Below the pieces are notes generated by a model. That model saw only the letters and a program-made list of their open reading frames with translations. It ran no database searches and was not told the DNA's origin. From the NCBI RefSeq assembly GCF_030052815.1, contig NC_079502.1, positions 8,722,369 to 8,786,368 on the forward strand: a stretch of 64,000 nt of DNA, written 5' to 3'. This document shows positions 12,320 to 25,446 of this stretch, in pieces. The position numbers were made by a program, and so were the translations under genes. The stretch comes from Hevea brasiliensis. Its lineage: Eukaryota; Streptophyta; Magnoliopsida; Malpighiales; Euphorbiaceae. The number at the start of each line of letters is the position of its first letter. Position 1 is the first letter of the stretch.

Positions 12320-12990
12320 GTGCATAGCTTATGCAATTCTGCACTGCTACATTTTTGCCATTTTTCATCTCTGCTGAACCCTGCATAAGCCTATGCATAA
12401 CTTATGCAATCCTGCATAACCAAATTTTTGCCATTTTTCATCTGCTGAAATCTGCATAAGGATTACATCCTTATGCAAGCTTGCATAACCAAATTCTTAC
12501 CATTTTTCATCTCTGCTGCAATCTGCATAAGGATGTACATAGCTTATGCAATTCTGCACAGCCACATTTTTGCTAAATTTTATTTCTGCTGAAACTTGCA
12601 TAAGCGTGTGCATAACTTATGCACTCTTGCATGACTTCAAATCCTGCATTTCCATTTTCTGCCGAAATCTACATAAGGGAGTGCATAAGTTATGCACTTT
12701 TGCATAACCACATTTTCTGGAATCCCATTTTCTGCCGAAACTTGCATAAGGGAGTGCATAAGTTATGCACTTTTGCATAACTAATATTTCACACTCCCAT
12801 TTTCTGCCGAAATCTGCATAAGGGAGTGCATAGATTATGCACTTTTGCATAATCAATTTTTTAGACCACTTATTTTCTTCCAAAACTTGCATAAGGCAGT
12901 GCATAAGTCATGCACTTTTGCATAACTAACTTTTCACACTATAAATTTCTGCCGAAACTTGCATAAGAGAGTGCATAACTTATGCACACA
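12320..12990 (+). repeat. 73-bp minisatellite with inverted-repeat core, element A
   Basis: About ten units. Homologous core positions start at 12320, 12393, about 12455, 12535, 12608, 12681, 12754, 12826, 12899 and 12971, so the spacing is 72-73 bp almost throughout. The core is GTGCATAAGTTATGCAC, two 8-base arms around one central base, with variants TGCATAGCTTATGCA and TGCATAACTTATGCA. It is flanked by further TGCATAA copies and a TTTCTGCCGAAA block. Scattered single cores continue to about 13370. Confidence 0.93.
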
Positions 12991-13477
12991 TTCTCCCCTT
13001 ATGCAGTTTTTCACATGTCCTGTGCAAATAAAAAAAAAAAAAACAAAAGAACTTTCGGCACCCCACTTTCCCACCTCCCACTTCCTGTCGTTCCTATTCA
13101 CACACCCCCCCCCCCCAACATTCATTTTTCTCGGCATTACTCATCCTGCCCACACCTCTTTTCACCGCCCGATGCCCTAACTTTCCTCTACCTCTTTCAC
13201 TTTCTTCTTTCCTCCTCCAAACTCCTTATGCAAATATCCTGCATAGCCTGTGCAGTCCCTTATGCAACTCATGCAGAACTGCACAGCTTATGCACTCTCC
13301 TTATGCACCTGTTCTGTACAGCATTTTATTCTGCATAACCTGTGCAGCTTCTTATGCATCACCATCATCTCTTGAATTCACATCTGCTCTATACCAGGTA
13401 ACTCTTTCTTTTTGCTCTTAAATTTAACTATTCGTGGTCATTCCTTTTGCTTTAAGTTTTGATAATGCACTACTTTA

Positions 13478-13517
13478 GACATTGAGGACAATGTCCAATT
13501 TTTAGTTTGGGGGTGTG
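13478..13517 (+). promoter_or_regulatory. Hairpin followed by internal polypurine-like tract, element A
   Basis: GACATTG-AGGA-CAATGTC (13478-13495) is a perfect 7-bp stem with a 4-base loop. Nine bases later comes TAGTTTGGGGGTGTG. Element B keeps the same hairpin on the opposite strand (20776-20793), with the C-rich complement next to it. A purine tract of this kind between the coding region and the 3' LTR is common in plant Gypsy relatives and may be a secondary plus-strand primer. Confidence 0.6.
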
Positions 13518-15065
13518 CATTTTGATTTTTGCTACATTTTTCACATTTTGAGTATAGGAACATCTCATCCCATTCCATTTACATATATATTGTAAATATT
13601 TTACATATACATCCATACATACATATACATAACACATTTACACACACATTATACATCACTTAGAAATTGTACACATTGCACACAAATAGATTTCCTCCAT
13701 TTAGTTAATGCATTGCTCATTTTTAGGAATCATGCATCATGAAATAAAATCTTTTGCCAAATCCCTTGAGTATTGAAAAGTTGCCTATGAGAGTGATTTG
13801 ACTTACCTTTAGTTGGGTTTGTGGATTGAAAGTTTCCTAAGAGGTACAAGGTTTTGAAGTGTTTATCACTTGCCCATATCTTCTTATCCAAAAAGCCACC
13901 CAACTAGTCCTTTAGAGATTGGAGTATTTAGAGGGAGTTATTGGATATAAGGTAGTCAAATGATGTCTCACCAATCCTAGAACAAATTTTCTAAACCTTT
14001 TAAGGTGAAATACTAGCTTGTACTTGAAAAGAGAGATGATTAGGTATTCTTTGATTTAAACCTTCTCATTTTAAACCTTTGGCCCTTTTCTAATTAAAAT
14101 TGACCCTTGCAAACCCCTTTAAGCCTTTTTATTCCTAATTTTTCTTGAAACCTTTATTGCTACCTAGCCAATGAACTAAACACTCCAACCCTTTTCATGA
14201 GAATAATTATTTATAATATTAGGTACATATAAAAAAAAAGAAAAAAAGAAAAAAAATACAATAAAAGGGAGAAGAAATGCTTGTCATCTTGTAAAAGTGC
14301 TAGTATATGTGCTTTCCACTAGTGTCATTCAAATTGAAAGAAATCCACCCAAAGTAATTAAAGGAAATGAGTTTGGGAGTGGCATTTTTAGGGACAATCA
14401 TCAAAAGAAAATGCAAGATACAAGTTTAAAGTATCAAAGTGTCCCTCCATTTTTATATGTTTTGTAAAATATGCTAGCACTTGACAATTCTCATTGTGTA
14501 TTTCTCTCCTCCATATATATATATATATATAAAGCGATAAAGAAAAGAAAAAAAAAATAAAATAAGAAGTGTACCTTATGTTTTCAAGATTGAAAATATT
14601 CTCATGTTTTGAATCCTTTTTCCCCTTTTTCTTCTTAGCCTCATTTTGAACCCCATGGCCCCATTACATCCCCAAAAAGACCTTTGATCTCTTGATAGTA
14701 CTTGCTACATTAGTGGAGATAGGAGTAGGGAATTTGCCTATGGGATTGGAAAATTATCCATTCATTCATTTAATTCCATCATTCTATATAGAGACACTTT
14801 GACTATTGATTGTCCTAGAATTCCTTTTGAGCATGACTCTCTCTTTTGATTGGTTGGTTTGGGAATTTTGAATGATAATCGACTTGATGGCTAAGCGGTG
14901 AAAGCTTGGATAAGCATTAGATTTTTTGCATTTTGAAGGATGGGTATATGGATTGTTGGTATGGCTAAAGGTGTGTTAAGTTACTTTAATAGGTGATTTT
15001 CATAGCTCTTTGGATAAGGCACCCCTAAAAATTGCATTATATTTTAAAGTTTGCTTGAGGACAAG
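13518..15065 (+). other. Element A 3' non-coding region
   Basis: About 1.5 kb without coding potential, well conserved (inverted) in element B between about 19160 and 20770. It includes low-complexity A-rich and TA-rich patches (about 14231-14264 and 14514-14555). Confidence 0.7.
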
Positions 15066-15089
15066 CAAAAGCTTGAGTTTGGGAGTATT
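15066..15089 (+). promoter_or_regulatory. Polypurine tract of element A
   Basis: AAAAGCTTGAGTTTGGGAGTA ends a few bases before the 3' LTR, the expected position of the plus-strand primer. The same sequence precedes the LTR of element B on the minus strand (19139-19165). Confidence 0.7.
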
Positions 15090-16716
15090 TGATACATACA
15101 TTTTGCATAATCATTTAGGTTTAATTTCATAGCCATTTTATTTGATTATTAGTTACTTTTAGCTAATTTCATTAGTTATTTAAATAGTTTTTCATTATTG
15201 TCAATTTTTGGATTAATTCGTAATTTTACTTTGTTTTGTAGGTAAAATGTTATTTTTGAGGGACTAAAAAGAAATTTTGCCATTGAGGAGTGATTTCTGC
15301 AGCCAAAGATGTCAAAAACAAGTTTCAAAGTTGAAGTATGCATTGGCCAAATTGCGCATAACTTGCCGCATAAGTTGTGCAGTTCTGCATAAGGAGAAGA
15401 AACAATGTCCCAAACCTGCCGAAATCTGCATAAGTTGCCGCATAACTTATGCAGATTCGTGCCTTGCTTATGCGACCTCACGGAAAACTGCATAACTTAT
15501 GCAGTCTTGCACCCTGCTCATGCAGTTTCGCACAGAGAGCCAGAAACCAGCCGAAAATTGCATAAGGGACTGCATAACTTATGCAGTCCACTTATGCAGT
15601 CCCATAAAGACTTCATAATGAGCTGGCAGAAGATTCCCTCAGAAAATCACACCTCAAACACACCATTTTAGGGCTCCTTGTCAGAGAAAAAGATATAAAA
15701 AGGCCCTTATCCCATTTTAGAAAGGGGAGGAAAAAGAAAAGAAGAGGAGCAGCAGCTGAAGAGTCAAAAAGGGGAGCTAAAACGTCACCCCCTCCATTTC
15801 CAGACAGATTTGGAGTTTTCTTTCCTTTCTTGCATATTTCCTACCTTTCTTGTATTGGGTTTCTTTAGTTTTAGTTTATTTTCATGATTTATTTCCTCTT
15901 TTACTTAGAATTTCTTGTGTTAAACATGGATTGTGAGTAGTTTTCTTTGATTCTGGAGTAAGGGATGTAATATTTTAGTTATTTTTGTGGATTTGAACTG
16001 GGTTAGTCCCAATTTAATGAATTTATGAGGTTTAATCCATTTCTTGTGTGCTTATTCACATGCTTAATGAAGGGCCCCATTAAGTTATGTTCTTAATCCT
16101 TGGTTGAAGCACCGAAAGGAGAAAACCAAGTGATAGTTAATCAAGAAATTGGACTTAATTAACTTAGATCTAGAAATAGACTAAGGGTTAAGAGGGTTTT
16201 AATAGATTGATTAAAGAACCTAATGGGTCTTGGTTAATTTTAACTCCACGAAAGTAGGATTAAGTTAATTAAGGCACTCTTTGTCTCACTCGAAAGAGTT
16301 TTCAAAGGATTTTAGAATTAATCTCCTTTAAACCCATAAATTTCATGGATTGGGCTAGCTAGGGAAAATCCCAAAATGACTTAAATATGAACCCTTAACT
16401 CCAGAATCGTCTTTCATCAATTATTGCTTGGAATTTTACTTTTGAGTGTTTAGTTTAATCTCATTTTATTAATTTTCATTATTATCAATTTCTTTATTTT
16501 GTGAATTATTAAATTAGTCATTATTTGAATTTAGTTTTGTATTGTCATACCTTATGCTTCAAATTCCTAAATTTCTTTTATTAATTTGATTAAAATACAA
16601 TTTTAACATATTTTATTTTACATAAAAAATTCAATCATTAACACAACTGCTCATGGGAATGATATCTTTTTCTATACTACTTGAACGACCCGTGCACTTG
16701 CGGTTGGGACACATCA
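15090..16716 (+). repeat. 3' LTR of element A
   Basis: A 1,627-bp LTR from TGATACATAC to GGGACACATCA, aligned end to end with the 5' LTR apart from a 2-base indel near 15720 and scattered substitutions. Followed by the target duplication ACCGA. Confidence 0.93.
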
Positions 16717-17528
16717 ACCGAACCAATTCTTAAGGAAAAGTGGTTGAAATTTTAGAGTAAGTTATAATTGCAAAAATTGGAATTCCTGAAATTCCAACAA
16801 TCAGCCCTGTGACCTCCGTGTAGTAAACAGGGCATATCTCCCTCTGTACATATCCAATTGAGGTGCTACAAGATTCTTTGAAAACCTAAGACATAGGTCT
16901 AAAATTTTGCTTTAGAGACCCTGTACAAATTCTGGGTGTAACATATTTGAAAGTTAAGTGCAAACCTAAACTGGAAATCTGGAAACCTGGAATTCTGAGG
17001 ACACTGCATCTATGAACAATAGTTGGTAAATTAGCTATAACTCACAATATAGGCCTCAAATTAGGTGATTCTTAAACCATTAGAAACTTAAAACATGTAG
17101 GAACATTTCTTATGAAGACTACTTTGATGAAATCTATCTTTAAAATGGTTAAATTGGCCTATGAACAGTAACCATGCATTCTGACTGTAGCTAGACTTGG
17201 TCAAGTAAAAACTGGACAGTATGTAGAAAAATGAGCATAACTTGAGATCTAAACGTTGAAATGGGGTGAATCTTGATTTAAATGAAAGGTAAGACACTAG
17301 AATACAAATTATATGAAGACCATAGAAGCAAATTCTGTCTTTAGGGTGTTCAAAGAATTGATAGAAAATAGGGTACCAAATAGGTGTCCCTCTTGAAATG
17401 ATAACTCACCCTTTTTGAACATTTTGTGAATAAAGGGTTGTAAATGAATTTCTACATGTCTAAATGCTGATCAAATTGATTCCTAATGAAAGTTAAGATA
17501 TAAATTGACATGTTTTATGAAAGAAATT

Positions 17529-19138
17529 GATGCGTCCCAACCGCAAGTGCACGGGTCGTACAAGTAGTATAGAAAAATATCGATCCCACGAGGAGTCGTG
17601 TTAATGATTGAATTTTTGATATAAAAGTTGACTAAATCGAAGTATTTAAAGTAGTAAATTAATGGGTAATGGGATATGCAATTTAAATGTGCAAAATTAA
17701 TATTCTATTCAACAATGTATTAATTAAACTAAAATTGCATCAAATTGAAGTAAGCAAGTTCAAATATGGCAATATTCAAAATGGCAAGTAATTAAATTCG
17801 ATTAGAAATTAACAATGATAAAAAGGCGATTCCGGAGTTCGGGATTTCATATTCAAGCTATTTTGGGATTTTCCCTAGCTAGCCCAATCCATGAAATTTA
17901 TGGGTTTAAAGGAGATTAATTCTAAAATCCTTTGAAAACTCTTTCGAGTGAGACAAAGAGTGCCTTAATTAACTTAATCCTACTTTCGTGGAGTTAAAAT
18001 TAACCAAGACCCATTAGGTTCTTTAATCAATCTATTAAAACCCTCTTAACCCTTAGTCTATTTCTAGATCTAAGTTAATTAAGTCCAATTTCTTGATTAA
18101 CTATCACTTGGTTTTCTCCTTTCGGTGCTTCAACCAAGGATTAAGAACATAACTTAATGGGGCCCTTCATTAAGCATGTGAATAAGCACACAAGAAATGG
18201 ATTAAACCTCATAAATTCATTAAATTGGGACTAACCCAGTTCAAATCCACAAAAATAACTAAAATATTACATCCCTTACTCCAGAATCAAAAGTAAACTA
18301 CTCACTATCCATAATGATTACAATATATGATGAGTTTAAATGGAAATAAAGCTTTAATCTAAGCTACGAAGTAAGAAATTAAATACTAGAAATGTAGAAA
18401 AATGTAAAGGAAGGAAGAAATCTGCAAATCTTGGTTAAAAATGGTGTAGAAGGTGAAAATGACTCCTCAAATTCTGCCTCTCTTCTCCTCTTCTTCTTTT
18501 CTCCTTGCCTCCTTTCTAAAATGAGAAAATGGGACTATTTATAGCATTTTTCTGACATGGAGCCCTAAAATGGTATGTTCTAGGAGGAATTATTTGAGGG
18601 AATCTCCTGCCAGCTCATTAATGAACTCTTCATGGGACTGCATAAGTGGACTGCATAAGTTATGCAGTCCCTTATGCGATTACAGCTGTTACGGGTCACT
18701 TATGCGAAGCTGCATGACTTGGTGCATAGGTTATGCACAATTTCGTGAATGTGCATAAGGGAGGCGAGAATGTGCATAAGCTATGCAGTCTCCTTATGCA
18801 CATTTCGGCTGGTTCTGAAATAGTGATCTTTCTCCTTATGCAGATCTGCATAGCTTATGCGGCAAGTTATGCACAGTTTGGTCAATGCATATTTCAGCTT
18901 GAAAACTTGTTTTTGACATCTTTTTGCTGTAGAAGACACTCCTCAATGGCAAAATTCTCTTTAGTCCTTCAAAAACACCATTTTTCCTACAAAACAAAGT
19001 AAAAATTACAAATTAATCCAAAATTGACAATTATGGAAAACTAACTAAATAACTAATGAAATTAGCTAAAAGTGACTAATAATCAAATAAAATAGCTATG
19101 AAATTAAACCTAAATGATTATGCAAAATGTATGCATCA
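17529..19138 (-). repeat. 3' LTR of element B
   Basis: On the minus strand it reads TGATGCATACATTTTGC ... GGTTGGGACGCATCA. A TATA box (TATAAATAG on the minus strand) lies at 18535-18543. TGCATAA/TTATGCA inverted motifs occupy 18640-18890. Confidence 0.92.
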
Positions 19139-20929
19139 AATACCCCCAAACTCAAGCTTTTGCTTGTCCTCAAGCAAACTTTAAAATAAAATGCAAAAAA
19201 TTTTTAGGGGTGCCTTATCCAAAGAACTATGAAAATCACCTATTAAAGTAACTTAACACACCTTCAGCCATACCAGCAATCCATATACCCATCCTTCAAA
19301 ATGCAAAGAATCTAATGCTTATCCAAGCTTTCACCGCTTAGCCATCAAGTCAATTATCATTCAAAATCCCCAAACCAACAAATCAAAAGAGATAGTCATG
19401 CTCAAAAAGAATTCTAGGACAATTGATAACCAAAGTATCTCAACATGGAATGATAGAATTGAATGAATAGATGAATAGTTTTCCAATCCCATAGGCAAAT
19501 TCTCTACTCCTATCTCCACTAATGTAGCAAGTACTATCAAGAGATCAAAGGTCTTTTTAGGGATGTAATGAGGCCATGGGGTTTAAAATGAGGCTAAGAA
19601 GAAAGATGGGTAAAAAGTATTCAAAGCATGAGAATATTTTCAATTTTTAAACATAAGGTACACTTCTTATTTTATTATAATTTTTTCTTTTTCTTCTTTT
19701 TTTCTTTTTTTTTTGTATATATGGAGGAGAGAAGTACACAATGAGAATTGTCAAGTGCTAGCATAGTTTACAAAACACATAAAAATGGAGGGACATTTTG
19801 ATACTTTAGACTTGTATTTTGCATTTTCTTTTGATGATTGTCCCTAAAAATGCCACCCCCAAACTCATTTCTTTCAATACTTTGGGTGGATTTCTTTCAT
19901 TTTGAATGGCAATAGTGAAAAGCACATATACTAGCACTTTTACAAGATGACAAGCACTTCTTCTCCCTTTTTTTGTATATTTTTTCTTTATTTTATTTTA
20001 TTTTATTTTTATTTTTTAGAAAGTGTACCTAATATTCAATATTATTCTCATGAAAAGGGTTGGAGTGTTTGGTTCATTGGCTAGGTAGCAATAAGGATTT
20101 CAAGAAAAATTAGGGATAAAAAGGCTCAAAGGGGTTTTCAAAGGTCAATTTTAATTAGGAAAAAGGGCCAAAGGTTTAAAATGAGAAGGTTTAAATCAAA
20201 GAATGCCTAATCATCTCTCTTTTCAAGTATAAGCTGATATTTCGCCTTGAAAGGTTTAGAAAATTTGTTCTAGGATTGGTGAGACATCATTTGACTACCT
20301 TATATCCAATAACTCCCTCTAAACACTCCAATCTCTAAAGGACTAGTTGGGTGGCTTTTTGGCTAAGAAGATATAGGCAAGGGATAGATACTTCAAAACT
20401 TTGCACCTCTTAGGAAACTTTCAATCCACAAACCCAACTAAAGGTAAGTCAAATCACTCTCATAGGCAACTTTTCAATACTCAAGGGATTTGGCAAAAGA
20501 TTTTAATGCATGATGCATGATTCCTAAAAATGAGCAATGCATTAACTAAATGGAAGAAGTCTATTTGTGTGCAAAGTGTATAATTTCTAAGTGATGTATA
20601 ATGTGTGTGTAAATGTGTTATGTATATGTATGTATGGATGTATATGTAAAATATTTACAATATATGTAAATGAAATGGGATGAGATGTTCCTATACTCAA
20701 AATGTAAAAAAAAAAAAAAAAAAAAAAAATTGAAGCAAAAATCAAAATGAATGTGCACCCCCAAACTCAAAATTAGACATTGTCCTCAATGTCTCAAGTA
20801 GTGCATTATCAAAATTCAAAGTAAAGAGAAATTACCAGGAATTGTGAAATTTAAGAGCAAAAGGAAAGAGTTACCTGGTATAGAGAATCTGAGAATTGAA
20901 GGAATAATGTTGATGCATAAGAGGCTGTA

Positions 20930-21250
20930 AAGGTTATGCAGAGTAAAGTTCTGTCCAAAACATGTGCATAAGTATGGTGCATAAGCGTGCGGTTACGCAT
21001 GAGTGGCAATAAGGGTTGCATAGGCTATGTAAAATATTTGCAAAATTTTTTTTTTTTTTTTTTTTTTTGTCAGTGCATAAGTTATGCACTCTCCTTATGC
21101 AAGTCTCAGCAGGTTTTAACTTTTCCAGAACATGTGCATAAGTAGGGTGCATAAGCCGTGCGGTTCTGCATGAGTGGCAATAAGGGTTGCATAGGCTATG
21201 TAAAATATTTGCAAAATTTTTTTTTTTTTTTTTTTGGATTTTTTGGTCAT
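20930..21250 (-). repeat. Direct duplication in element B
   Basis: A block of about 95 bp (ACATGTGCATAAGTA..., GGTGCATAAG..., CATGAGTGGCAATAAGGG, then GCAAAATTTT) occurs at about 20958-21055 and again at 21130-21225. Each copy ends in a long T run. The offset is about 172 bp. Confidence 0.85.
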
Positions 21251-21256
21251 GCGGAA

Positions 21257-21862
21257 GTGCATAAGTTATGCACTCTCCTTATGCAAGTTTCGGTGACCCT
21301 TGAAATTTTGAGGAGCGAAGTCATGCGGGAGTGCATAAGTTATGCACTCCCCTTATGCATCTCTCGGCAAGTTTGAATTTTTGGAGTTCTTGGTTATGCG
21401 GAAGTGCATAACTTATGCACCTTCCTTATGCACCCCTCGGCAAGTTTGATTTTTCTGGGTTTCTGGTCATGCAGAAGTGCATAGGTTATGCACTCTGCTT
21501 ATGCACCCCTCGGCAGAATTGGAAATTCAGAGTTTTTGGTTATGCAGAAGTGCATAGGTTATGCACTCTGCTTATGCAGACTTCGGCAGAGTTGGAAATT
21601 CAGAGTTTTTGGTTATGCAGAAGTGCATAGGTTATGCACTCTGCTTATGCAGACTTCGGCAGAGAGAGAAAATGCAGAGTTTTTGGTTATGCAGAAGTGC
21701 ATAGGTTATGCACTCTGCTTATGCAGATTTTGACAGATATGAAATTTGACAAAATGAGGTTATGCAGAAGTGCATAAGCTATGCACTCTCCTTATGCACT
21801 TGCAATAAAGGTGGAAAATGGCAAGAATTGTGGTTATGCAGGATTGCATAAGCTATGCAGTT
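21257..21862 (-). repeat. 73-bp minisatellite with inverted-repeat core, element B
   Basis: Nine units with core starts at 21257, 21331, 21404, 21477, 21550, 21623, 21697, 21770 and about 21844, a 73-74 bp step throughout. The core is GTGCATAGGTTATGCAC or GTGCATAAGTTATGCAC. On the minus strand the spacer matches that of element A (a CTGCCGAA block followed by CTGCATAAG), so the array is inherited from a common ancestor although the spacer bases have diverged. Confidence 0.94.
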
Positions 21863-22662
21863 GCTTATGCACAAGTTAGCAAGATCAAGAATGCAATAGA
21901 ACATGGATTGCAAGTGTGAAAAATACCCTAGAATGAGGAAATATAATTCCATGAAGCATAAACCATGAGAAGTTTCACCAAAAACACATCAATATATACA
22001 AAGTATATCAAAAAGGCATCACACAAGCATGTAAAAATGGATCCTACATAAAAGACCTTTGAGAACTATGCCATTTTAAGACAAATTCTGCAAATCAACA
22101 TTTAGCACATAAAACTCCATAAAATTTGCATGAAGTTGCATCTAACCACAAATGATGAAATGAAGTCTCCAAGTTTTGCCAAGAAAATGCAGCATTTTTA
22201 CCTTGAATCCTACAACCCAAAGAAGCTCAAAAGCGCAAAAATGACTCACTTACCACCATATTAAGATTAAAATCACACATACTTAAAAGTCTCACACCCA
22301 ACCTCACCAAAAACACAAGCCATCTGCTGCAAACACCCTCTTTGCTGCAGAATTTCTTTCCTCTCTGCATAAACCAGTTGGCTCAAGGACAGAATCTATC
22401 TGCTGAGACTTTTCCTTTTCTGCAGATTGCATTTTCCTCTGCAATAACCAGATTACGGCTCCCAATAGTTCACGACCTTTCTTCATTGATATACATCTAC
22501 AAGGGACAAGATTTAATAATGTCAAAAATTGAATTTGAGGAAATTTAAGATAAAAACAAAATTAATGAAAATGAAAGTAAATCAACAAAAGCAAAATAAA
22601 AGGACTTGGGATGCCTCCCAAGAGCGCTAATTTATAGTCCTTAGCTAGACTCTTTTCATGTT

Positions 22663-25337
22663 TCATGGTGGCTGAAATTGGAATTTGTTGCCTCTGTTTC
22701 CAATAGGTGCTTCAATGAATCTATACTTCATTTTCTTTCCATCACATGAGAAGATCCTTGTTGCTTTGTCTAAAAATCCGACCATTTCTTTCTTGACAAC
22801 CTTTGGTGCATCTTTTTCTTTGAGAGATGGTTGCTTTACTTCACTTTTCTCCACTTCCTCAACTTGAAAGATTGGTGCCATAGGACAAGGTGGATTACTA
22901 TTCAAATCTTGTGCAAATGCAGCCTCTTTTGGATTTTCATCATTGATACTCCCTTCATGGATAAGACAACTTTCAAGAGAAGCCTTGGATAGCTCTTTCT
23001 AAAGTGCTCTTTTACTAACTCATCAACTATATCAATTCTCAAACAAGAGTCTACATCTTCATGTTGCTTCTTCTTATCATTGCCAATATTGAAGACTAAG
23101 CGATCCTCTCAGATTCTAAGAGTAAGCTTTTCACCTTTCACGTCAATCAAAGCACCGGTGTAGCCGTGAAAGGCCTCCCAAAATGATTGGCATATGAGAA
23201 TCCTCTTCCATGTCCAAAATGACAAAGTCAATGGGATGTAAAATTTTCCAACCTTGATGGTATATTTTCCAAGATCCCTTACGGATATTTAATTGATCTG
23301 TCGCCATAGAAGAGAAATGTGGGTTGGCTTAAGATCTCCCATGTTAAGCTTCTCATAGATGGAGAGGGGCATAAGGCTTACACTAGCCCTAAATCACATA
23401 AAGCTTTTATAGAACATGATTCCCCAATATGGCATGGAATTGAAAAACTCCTGGATCCTTGAGCTTTGGAGGAAGTTTCCTTTGGAGGATAGCACTGCAT
23501 TCCTCGATTAAGGCTCTGATCTCATAATCTTCAAGTCTTCTTTTGTTTGAGAGAATTTCTTTCAAAAACTTAGCATAAGAAGGCATTTGGGAAAGAGCAT
23601 CGATAAAGGCACATTTATATATAGCTTCTTCAAAACCTCTAAGAACTTCCCAAATTGCTTATCAAGCTTGGCTTTTGAAATCTCTGTGGAAAGGAAGGCG
23701 TGGCTTGTAAGGCTCTGGAGGTATATATTTCTCTTCTTTCTCTCCAACCTCCTCTTTACCTTTTCTTGCACTCCCTTTTTCACTCTTTTGTTTTCATCTC
23801 CTCAAAATCTTCCTCATTTTCTCTCTTTTCAACTTTTCACTCTTCTCATTATGCACTATTTTACCACTCCTCGGTGTGATGGCATGACATTGCTCCCTTG
23901 GATTTTCTGTTTGACTAGGAAGTTTCCCCATAGAATTGGTACTTGATGAGCATGCTTGTTGTGCAATCTGATTTTCCAGATCCTATTGTGTGTTTGCATT
24001 TGTTCCAGCCTTGCTTTCATCTCTCTCAACTCTTCATCACGCTTAATTTGATTAGCAAGAATTTGTTGTAATAAAGCCTCTGTGGTGGAACTTTGTTCTT
24101 CTTTGTCTTGGTAAAGGTGCAGATTTGCATTCTTTTCTTTGAAAACTAGGTGGTGGTTGCCTAGGTTGTTGGTATTGATGCTCTTGTTGTTGTGATGGAA
24201 AGTTACGAGTTGAAGCTTGATTTTCTGATTCTCCCATGAAAAATTGGGATGATTCCTCCAAGCATATGAAGGATAATCTACTCCACGACTCATTGTTCAT
24301 TCGCATAAGTAACTTGTTGAGAACTTCGAGCATGATGATGAACCGACTAGCATACTTAAATCCTCCATTTTCTTAGCAAGGACATTAGTGAGTGCATCAA
24401 ATTTGGCATTGATCATGTTGAATGGATCAAGCTCATACATTCCAAGAACTTGCCTTTTTGAGTTGGAGTTGGCCCTCTTGGACTACTCCATAGATGACTG
24501 TTCTTTGCTATTTTCTCTAATAACTCATAAGCTTCATCTTCATGCTTAATGATGAATTCCCCTCCGGTTTGAGCATCAATGATTCCTCCGATAGCGGGAG
24601 TGACATTTGTGTAAAAATTCTGGTTTATCATCCATTTAGGAATGGCATGATGTGGACATTGTCTCTCCAACTCCTTCCATCTCATCCATGACTCATAAAG
24701 AGTCTCATCTTCTCTTGGTCTAAAAGCAATCATTTGATTCCTCAACTCTTGAGTTTTCAGTGGAAAGTATTGGGCAAGAAATACATCGGTGAGTGCTCCC
24801 AATTTGTAATTGAGTTGTGAGGTAAAGAATCAAGCCAATCCAATGCTCTATCTTTCAAAGAGAATGGAAACAATTTTAGCCTTGCATCATCATCGGATAC
24901 TCAGTTGTTTTTGCATGTCACAAATCATAGCAAACTTCTTGGATGTGTGTGTGGATTTTCGAAGGATGACCCCAAATTGAGAATTCTGAATCATTTGAAG
25001 GACTCCAAAATCCATCTTGTAACTATTTACATCAATTCTTGGTCTTGCTATGCTCTCTCTCAAGTCATCAAAACGAGGAAAAGCATGATCCATCATACTT
25101 CCCCTAGGCAGATTAGCATTTACTACCTCTTCACCATGGGCTGCATTTTCATTATTTTGACCATTTCCAGCATTACCAACACCAATTCTAATTCTTTCAT
25201 CAGCCATGTCTGCTTCTAATTCAGTTTCTCTCGAAGCTTCTTTCCTTTTTCTGGTTTCTTTCTTGTTGGCCTTACAAAATTTCTCAATTTGAGTTGAGCA
25301 GTAAGGTTGTGTCACTTGAGCTTCTAGCTCTTCTCAT
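22663..25337 (-). pseudogene. Element B gag-protease, heavily frameshifted
   Basis: The start ATG is at 25335-25337 (MRRARSSSDT) and the end (QFQPP, TGA) at 22663, matching element A end to end. The frame is broken by many small indels: near 25300, near 24905 after the QFG segment, around 24800, around 24335-24410, 23785-23860 and several between 22980 and 23450. Recognisable pieces are the capsid segment ESWMRWKELERQCPHH (24413-24802) and the protease tail (22663-22905). The protease active-site region is present but corrupted. Unlike element A, most damage is by single-base insertion or deletion rather than stop codons. No polymerase is present. Confidence 0.85.
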
Positions 25338-25446
25338 AAAAGATTAAAGTACCTGAAAAAGAACAAACAAACACAAAATGAAAAGATAACAAAGATAAAA
25401 CTAAAAACAACTAAAATGATCAAGAATTCAATCTTAAACAAACAAC

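Larger units (their letters stand above)
7052..16716 (+). mobile_element. Element A: complete non-autonomous Ty3/Gypsy retrotransposon (gag-protease only)
   Basis: A 9,665-bp element with two LTRs, a tRNA-Asp primer site, a gag-protease region, a long non-coding 3' part and a polypurine tract. ACCGA flanks it on both sides (7047-7051 and 16717-16721), a perfect 5-bp target duplication. There is no reverse transcriptase, RNase H or integrase sequence between the protease and the 3' LTR. The gag-protease resembles the Athila/Tat branch of plant Gypsy elements. The two LTRs differ at roughly 37 positions (about 2.3% by eye). Most differences are transitions with T or A in the 5' LTR, suggesting a moderately recent insertion followed by cytosine deamination. 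Confidence 0.92.

Noticed and set aside
12617..13338. Open frames on both strands across the minisatellite (66-118 codons)
   Set aside because: They arise because the repeat lacks stops in some frames; the translations are repetitive and match no family.
20934..21733. Open frames in the element B minisatellite (71-81 codons)
   Set aside because: Repetitive translations of the 73-bp unit, with no start context and no conservation beyond the repeat.
12320..21862. Regular palindromic repeats with spacers, resembling a CRISPR array
   Set aside because: The spacers are repeats of one another, the arrays lie inside plant LTR retrotransposons, and no cas genes exist. They are minisatellites.
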